Origin: Syntrophales bacterium
GTDB taxonomy: Bacteria > Desulfobacterota > Syntrophia > Syntrophales > UBA2192
Direction of reading: 5' to 3'
Assembly (NCBI GenBank): GCA_025454095.1
Contig: JALOPC010000034.1
Span: 1 to 9,540 of the forward strand
Length of the DNA: 9,540 nt
Positions 5,604-9,540 of the stretch are shown here, in pieces. Each line of letters starts with the position of its first letter. The first letter of the stretch is position 1. The translations under genes and the position numbers were made by a program. The notes under the pieces were generated by a model. The model searched no databases. It was not told where the DNA came from and saw only the letters and a list, made by a program, of their open reading frames with translations.

Positions 5604-6986
5604 TTACACGAGTTCCAGGAGCGATTGGAGCATCTCGTCGGCCGCGCCGGCCAGCTTGGCCGCCGCCTGATACCCCATCTGGTATTTGATGAGGTTCATC
5701 ATCTCCTCGTCGGTGGACACGCCGGAGGCCTGCTCCCAGGCATTCGTCATCTGGGTCATGACGCTCGTCTCGTGGCCCGCCCTCCGACCGGCTTCGGCGA
5801 CGTCCTGCCCGATCTGCCCCACCAGGGCAGCATAGAATTCCCCCAGGGTGGATACGCCGCCATTGAGGAGGAGCCGGTCCTTGATCCCCCCGATCGCCCG
5901 GGCATTGTCGCCGTCGCCGTTGACGCTCGCCGCCGCGGCGATGCGGTTCGGGTCGTTCAGGATGGTGGCGCTCACCTGCATGTCCCGGGCCCCCGTCGTG
6001 CCGAGGGGATCAAAGAAATTCCCGCCCGCGTTCCCGGTTGTGTCGTACCCGGCGGCATGCTGGACATTCACGGCGGAAATCAGCGTGCCGGCCAGTTCGT
6101 CGAGCTCGGCCAGGTAGCCCGCCACGGTCGTGTCCCGCATGCCGAGCATCCCCGACAGCTTCCCGCCGCCGATGTCGTCGTTGATGGAGACGGTCGGGTT
6201 GTCGGCATAGACGACGTCGAAGAATCCCGCGCCGTTGTCCCGGACGGCGAGCGGCCAGGATCTGCCCTGCTGGACGAGGGCCCTGCCGTCGGCCGTGAAG
6301 ACGTTGACGGCGCCGCCCGTTTCCTCCACGTACTGGATATCGATGAGCTCGGCCGTTTTCTTGAGCAGCGCGGAGCGCTGGTCCTGGAGGTTGTTGACAT
6401 TCACGCCGCCGCTTACCCCCTGCACGATCTTGTCGTTCAGGTCGGCAAGGTCGGAAAGATACCCGTTGAGTTCGGTCACCGCCGCGTCGACCTGCACGTT
6501 CAGGTCTGCCTGCACGCCCCCGAGTTCGCCCGCGTACTCGCGGAACATGGCGGTCAGATTGTCGGCGGCGTTGGCGAGTGCCGTCCGTTCCACCTGGCCC
6601 GTGGGGTTTGCCGAAAGGTCTTCCCAGGCCGTCCAGAACCGGTTCAGCATCTCGTTGAGCCCGCCCCCGTCGGTCTCGTTCACGATGGCCTCGATGCGGT
6701 CGAAGTTTTCCCGGCGGATCTCGGCCTCGCCCACCTGCGAGGACTGCTCGACCATCTGAAACTCGATGAAGCGGTCATAGAGCCGCTCGATCGTCGTGAC
6801 CTCCACGCCGGACTGGATCGCGTTGTCGGCGAGCTGACCGGGACTCGTGGCTGCCAGGACGGCGCGCTGCCGGACATAGCCGGGCGTCGAGGCGTTGGCG
6901 ACGTTCGAGCCCGCCACCTCCATGGAGATCTGACTGGCGAGAAAGGCGCTCTTTGCCGTATTGAGAATCTGGTAGATGCCCGACAT
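5604..6986 (-). CDS. flgK: Flagellar hook-associated protein FlgK (HAP1)
   Basis: FlgK is the first junction protein added to the hook tip; it is exported by the flagellar type III system and needed for filament assembly. The 460 residues start with the family signature: SGIYQILNTAKSAFLASQ, VAGSNVANASTPGYVRQ (24-40). The D1 region carries FWTAWEDLSANPTGQVERTA (117-136) and NNLQDQRSALLKKTAELIDI (198-217). The C-terminus, GVSTDEEMMNLIKYQMGYQA (422-441), is the usual closing helix. It is shorter than the roughly 550-residue enterobacterial protein, the difference lying in the central variable domains, so a compact FlgK is paired with an enlarged FlgL. The ATG at 6986 follows the flgN stop by 4 bases, with an AGGGGGTGA ribosome binding site overlapping that stop. 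Confidence 0.96.
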   Translation of the reverse strand: MSGIYQILNTAKSAFLASQISMEVAGSNVANASTPGYVRQRAVLAATSPGQLADNAIQSGVEVTTIERLYDRFIEFQMVEQSSQVGEAEIRRENFDRIEAIVNETDGGGLNEMLNRFWTAWEDLSANPTGQVERTALANAADNLTAMFREYAGELGGVQADLNVQVDAAVTELNGYLSDLADLNDKIVQGVSGGVNVNNLQDQRSALLKKTAELIDIQYVEETGGAVNVFTADGRALVQQGRSWPLAVRDNGAGFFDVVYADNPTVSINDDIGGGKLSGMLGMRDTTVAGYLAELDELAGTLISAVNVQHAAGYDTTGNAGGNFFDPLGTTGARDMQVSATILNDPNRIAAAASVNGDGDNARAIGGIKDRLLLNGGVSTLGEFYAALVGQIGQDVAEAGRRAGHETSVMTQMTNAWEQASGVSTDEEMMNLIKYQMGYQAAAKLAGAADEMLQSLLELV

Positions 6987-6990
6987 GCGA

Positions 6991-7542
6991 TCACCCCCTC
7001 TGCGAATAGATCCGGCCGCTCAGGCCGCCGTTGTGCAACTCCCCCGACCCCCTGTAGGTCGAGCCTCCTCCGAGGAGGTTCTCCAGGAAATGCCGGGAGG
7101 TGCGGACGCCCAGAAGAGACGAATCCAGCAGGTTGCGGTTGCGCAGGTTCTCCTCCTGGATCCGGTCCACGAGAGAGCGAAGCTCCCGGTGGCAGTCCCC
7201 CAGGTCACGGCCCAGGCTGCCCTGCGCGTGCGGGAGGAGTGCCTGGAGCTTCAGGCCTCTTTCGTCGACCCCCAGGGCACAGGCGATCCGGCCGACGGTC
7301 TTCGCCCGGACCTCCTCGAGGAGACGGGTCTTGAGGATGCAGGTTTCCTTCCGGGCATTGCTCTCGTGAAGGCTCTCCAGGGAAGGCTTCCGCAGAACAT
7401 CCCCTTCGAGGGCGATGGCCTGCGCGAGTTCCCCGTACACCTCGATCTCCTTGCGGAGAACGGACAGCAGGGAACCCAGGAGGGAATCCAGGTCGGCTTC
7501 CCCTGACCTTTCGTCGATCATCTGCAAATTCGGGTTCAACAT
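6991..7542 (-). CDS. flgN: Flagellar export chaperone FlgN
   Basis: This 183-residue, charged and mostly helical protein has the size, pattern and position of FlgN, the cytoplasmic chaperone that delivers FlgK and FlgL to the export gate. Visible segments are LDSLLGSLLSVLRKEIEVYGELAQAI near the N-terminus, a central helix with RDLGDCHRELRSLVDRIQEENLRNRNLL, and a Gly/Ser-rich C-terminus with STYRGSG. The ATG at 7542 is chosen because AGGACAGG lies 6 bases upstream and the family pattern begins just after it. The frame stays open to 7644, but that extension is Arg/Pro-rich, unlike FlgN, and is taken as noncoding. It sits directly before its client flgK. Sequence conservation is low in this family, so the call leans partly on context. 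Confidence 0.86.
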   Translation of the reverse strand: MLNPNLQMIDERSGEADLDSLLGSLLSVLRKEIEVYGELAQAIALEGDVLRKPSLESLHESNARKETCILKTRLLEEVRAKTVGRIACALGVDERGLKLQALLPHAQGSLGRDLGDCHRELRSLVDRIQEENLRNRNLLDSSLLGVRTSRHFLENLLGGGSTYRGSGELHNGGLSGRIYSQRG

Positions 7543-7548
7543 GACGTA

Positions 7549-7556
7549 CCTGTCCT
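7549..7556 (-). promoter_or_regulatory. Ribosome binding site of flgN
   Basis: AGGACAGG lies 6 bases before ATG 7542. It decides against the longer reading frame, which would start at 7644, and against the ATG at 7521, which has no such site. Confidence 0.55.
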
Positions 7557-7601
7557 GCGTGGCATGGCCGGGCATCGGACGGACCGGCTTTGCGGAAATC
7601 C

Positions 7602-7628
7602 GGCGGGGGCCGTTTCCGGCGCCCCGCC
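7602..7628 (-). promoter_or_regulatory. GC-rich hairpin in the flgM-flgN spacer
   Basis: GGCGGGGGC (7602-7610) pairs with GCCCCGCC (7621-7628), with one bulged base and a 10-nt loop. It lies in the 170-base gap between flgM and flgN, the second widest in the cluster, about 60 bases before the flgN start. No U-run follows. It may mark a processing or partial termination point that separates flgM from flgN-flgK-flgL. No convincing sigma-28 or sigma-54 promoter was seen in this gap. Confidence 0.4.
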
Positions 7629-7712
7629 CTTCCCTTGTTACCACTGAACGGCTGGGGATGCGGACAGGTCTAGATCCCTGAGATAACGGGGGGGGAAATC
7701 AGTCCGATTCGC

Positions 7713-8030
7713 TCAGGAAAGGACATCGAGCAGTGACTCTCCCACCATCTTCTCGGCAACGTTACCCGCATCGACCTTGTAGGTGCCTTTCTCGATCTGC
7801 TCTCGCAGGGACTGGACCTTGTCCTCCCTGACGTCGGGCAGGCTCGAGACGGCATTCTTCAAGCTCTGAACGTCTTTTGCCGTGGTGGAAAGATTCACCT
7901 TTTCCTCGGGTACGAGATTGGCGGCTGCGGCCTTCTCCGGTTTCTCCTGGGCGCGGTCCTCGACCTTGTCGGCCTTCTGGTACTGCTGGATCATCTGGAG
8001 AGTGGCGTCGTCGACTTTGGAAATCTTCAT
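7713..8030 (-). CDS. flgM: Anti-sigma-28 factor FlgM
   Basis: FlgM binds and inhibits sigma-28 (FliA) in the cytoplasm until the hook is complete, when it is exported. The 105 residues have the typical build. The N-terminal half is hydrophilic and presumably disordered, as needed for export. VNLSTTAKD (45-53) follows, then the sigma-binding helices with PDVREDKVQSLREQIEKG (65-82), TYKVDAGNVAEKMV (83-96) and the LLDVL end. The ATG at 8030 has a GAGGAG site 6 bases upstream. A sigma-28-like promoter 32-59 bases upstream would place flgM under the factor it inhibits, giving feedback. It lies 45 bases after flgJ. Confidence 0.95.
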   Translation of the reverse strand: MKISKVDDATLQMIQQYQKADKVEDRAQEKPEKAAAANLVPEEKVNLSTTAKDVQSLKNAVSSLPDVREDKVQSLREQIEKGTYKVDAGNVAEKMVGESLLDVLS

Positions 8031-8036
8031 TTCGTA

Positions 8037-8042
8037 CTCCTC
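8037..8042 (-). promoter_or_regulatory. Ribosome binding site of flgM
   Basis: GAGGAG lies 6 bases before the flgM ATG and fixes the start at 8030. Confidence 0.7.
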
Positions 8043-8061
8043 TGTGGGAATCTTAACACAC

Positions 8062-8089
8062 TGATCGGCAAAACCCTAGTCCGCCTTTA
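8062..8089 (-). promoter_or_regulatory. Sigma-28 (FliA) promoter of flgM, beginning inside flgJ
   Basis: TAAA (8089-8086) is followed, after 16 bases, by GCCGATCA (8069-8062), against the consensus TAAA-N15-GCCGATAA. The -10 box agrees at 7 of 8 positions and the -35 core is perfect. The -35 lies in the last codons of flgJ and the -10 in the 45-base gap before flgM. The gap length equals that of the fliC promoter in this window, which supports both. Confidence 0.72.
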
Positions 8090-8471
8090 GCGCTTTTTTC
8101 GCGGCGGCCTCCGGCTCCGCTCCTGTGACCTCCTCCGCTCTCACGGCCCCCTGGGGCCGCTGCTTGAGTTGCTCGTAGAGAACCTTCTGCAGTCCGATCC
8201 CGCCCCGCCGGGCCAGGTCCTCGGAGAGCTTGTGGTCCATGATCATCGTGTAGCTGTCCTTCCCCGGCATTTTGGGCGTGGTTGTGTTCTCGGGAACGGT
8301 CTTGCGCATCGTCTGGAATATGTAACTGATGAACAACGCTTCGAAATCGGCGCAGGACTTTCTCAGCTTCCGGTCTTTTTCCTCTTCCTCCGCCGACGCG
8401 GCGTCGGCCCGGGCCGACATCTTGGCCAGGTTCTGGGTCGCCAGGGGCGGAATGTGCCGGATTTCTTCCAT
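8076..8471 (-). CDS. flgJ: Rod-binding protein, FlgJ N-terminal type (no muramidase domain)
   Basis: The 131 residues correspond to the rod-scaffolding domain of FlgJ only. The family core is visible: CADFEALFISYIFQTMRKTV (40-59), SYTMIMDHKLSEDLARRGGI (73-92), and LQKVLYEQL. The C-terminal peptidoglycan hydrolase domain of the enterobacterial protein is absent. This is normal for many lineages, including Desulfobacterota, where a separate enzyme opens the wall. It acts in the periplasm during rod assembly, exported through the flagellum itself; no Sec signal is seen. The start at 8471 is supported by TAGGAG, which includes the flgI stop codon, so the two genes are probably coupled. The last codons carry the -35 of the flgM promoter. 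Confidence 0.93.
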   Translation of the reverse strand: MEEIRHIPPLATQNLAKMSARADAASAEEEEKDRKLRKSCADFEALFISYIFQTMRKTVPENTTTPKMPGKDSYTMIMDHKLSEDLARRGGIGLQKVLYEQLKQRPQGAVRAEEVTGAEPEAAAKKALKAD

Positions 8472-8481
8472 GTCGGCGCTC

Positions 8482-9540
8482 CTACATCACTTTCAGGTCT
8501 GCCTGCAGGGAGCCCGCGGCCTTGATGGTCTGCAGAATCTGGATCAGGTCCCTGGGGGTGACACCCATGGCGTTGAGACCCCGGACCACATCCTGGATGG
8601 TGACGCCCCGGGGGACCACCGTAAGCGATTTCTTTTCCTCGGCGACGTTGACCTGGCTGCTCGGGGTCACGACGGTCTGCCCGCCGGATCCCATGGTAAC
8701 CCCCCTGCCCGCGTCGACGACCCCGCCTGTGCCGCGGGGGGCATAGGGCAGGGGCTGGGAGACGTTGAACTCCTCCCGGATCTGGAAACTGAGGTTCCCG
8801 TGGGCCACGGCGATCGTCGAGATCCGCACATTTTCCCCCATGACCACGGTCCCCGTCTTTTCGTTGAGAACGACCACGGCCGGAGTGTCCACGCTGACGT
8901 CGAGGTTCTCGATGGACGACAGCAGGCTGACGATGCTTCCCTTGAAGGAATTCTTGACCGTGATCAGGGCGGAGCTCGAATCCACGAGCTTCACGTCCAC
9001 GTCCCCGATCCGGGAATTCACCGTGTTGGCCAGCCGGGTCAGCGTCGTGAAGTCGGGCTGGTAGAGATTCACCGTGAGCTGGCGGGTCTTCATGAAGTCG
9101 TACTGAAGCTCCTTCTCGATGAGGGCCCCGTTGGTGATGTAGCCGACGGTCGTGTGGTTTTTCCCGACGGCGCTTCCCGAACCCGAATTCGCACCGGCCA
9201 CGAAACCTCCGATCGTCACGGCGCCCTGGGCCACGGCGTAGATTTCACTGTCGGCGCCTCTCAGCGGGGTCATGAGGAGCGTGCCCCCCAGGAGGCTCTT
9301 GGCGTCGCCGACGGACGAGACCATGATATCGAGCTTGGAGCCAGCCTTGGCGAAGGGCGGCAGGACGGCCGTGACCATCACGGCGGCGATGTTGTTCGAC
9401 TTGAGGTCCTTGTCTCGCATGGCGAGGCCCTGTCGGGCGAGCATGTTGGAGAGGGTCTCCTTCGTGAAGCCGTTCTTGACGCTGTCGCCCGTGTTCATGA
9501 GACCCACCACGAGGCCGTAGCCGACGAGCTGGTTGTCCCG
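8482..9540 (-). CDS. flgI: Flagellar P-ring protein FlgI (N-terminus outside window)
   Basis: FlgI forms the periplasmic P ring around the rod. The frame is open to the right window edge, and the first visible residues are RDNQLVGYGLVVGLMNTGDS, a region close to the mature N-terminus. The Sec signal peptide and perhaps 30-50 residues are therefore missing; 352 residues remain. Family blocks are clear throughout: NIAAVMVTAVLPPFAKAGSK, LDIMVSSVGDAKSLLGGTLL, MTPLRGADSEIYAVAQGAV, NGALIEKEL, VVLNEKTGTVVMGENVRIS and IQDVVRGLNAMGVTPRDLI, followed by ILQTIKAAGSLQADLKVM at the end. A GTG at 9510 is not the start, since homologous sequence continues beyond it. flgH, which often precedes flgI, would lie outside the window. 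Confidence 0.97.
   Translation of the reverse strand, partial: RDNQLVGYGLVVGLMNTGDSVKNGFTKETLSNMLARQGLAMRDKDLKSNNIAAVMVTAVLPPFAKAGSKLDIMVSSVGDAKSLLGGTLLMTPLRGADSEIYAVAQGAVTIGGFVAGANSGSGSAVGKNHTTVGYITNGALIEKELQYDFMKTRQLTVNLYQPDFTTLTRLANTVNSRIGDVDVKLVDSSSALITVKNSFKGSIVSLLSSIENLDVSVDTPAVVVLNEKTGTVVMGENVRISTIAVAHGNLSFQIREEFNVSQPLPYAPRGTGGVVDAGRGVTMGSGGQTVVTPSSQVNVAEEKKSLTVVPRGVTIQDVVRGLNAMGVTPRDLIQILQTIKAAGSLQADLKVM

Noticed and set aside
4563..7334. A 923-codon + strand open frame opposite flgK, flgL and flgN
   Set aside because: It is a mirror of GC-rich coding sequence: composition is Gly/Pro/Arg/Val-rich and resembles no family, and it spans several well-supported minus-strand genes and their gaps.
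7543..7644. N-terminal extension of FlgN starting at 7644
   Set aside because: The extension is Arg/Pro-rich and unlike FlgN; a properly spaced ribosome binding site favours the ATG at 7542.
1..9540. CRISPR arrays, tRNA or rRNA genes, insertion sequences, attachment sites
   Set aside because: No regularly spaced repeats, tRNA-like cloverleaf, rRNA-like sequence, transposase or flanking terminal repeats were seen; apart from short spacers, the window is filled by the genes listed.

Overview
The window looks like chromosomal DNA from a GC-rich, Gram-negative, flagellated bacterium. The gene order flgI-flgJ-flgM-flgN-flgK-flgL, a P-ring protein (so an outer membrane) and a FlgJ with no muramidase domain fit Desulfobacterota (the former Deltaproteobacteria, for example Syntrophales/Syntrophobacteria-like). 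The flagellin, FlbT and FlaF genes have an alphaproteobacterial flavour. The taxon is an inference from gene order and protein style, not a match.

Layout. Positions 1-1088 (+) hold the 3' part of a family 2 glycosyltransferase with a TPR tail, cut by the left window edge. Positions 1089-1251 are a convergent spacer with a strong intrinsic terminator. Everything else is one leftward (-) flagellar cluster. Read in the direction of transcription it is flgI (cut by the right edge), flgJ, flgM, flgN, flgK, flgL, flagellin (fliC), an unusual flagellin/FlgL-related gene, flbT and flaF, ending at the terminator at 1191-1223.

How it works together. FlgI and FlgJ build the P ring and rod. FlgM restrains sigma-28 until it is exported. 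FlgN chaperones the junction proteins FlgK and FlgL. Flagellin polymerises beyond them. FlbT and FlaF are known in Alphaproteobacteria to control flagellin mRNA and flagellin synthesis or secretion. The glycosyltransferase next door may modify flagellin. Two near-consensus sigma-28 promoters with the same 16-bp gap are visible, one before flgM (starting inside flgJ) and one before fliC. The fliC transcript would have a leader of about 150 nt with a hairpin and an orphan, perfect Shine-Dalgarno sequence.

Most notable points: FlbT/FlaF sit where CsrA/FliW are usual in clusters of this order; a 290-aa flagellin/FlgL-like protein of uncertain role lies between fliC and flbT; FlgL carries a tandemly duplicated beta-type insert; and GC-rich hairpins without U tracts occupy the larger intergenic gaps. 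Every gap is under 300 bases, and those over 50 bases are described individually.
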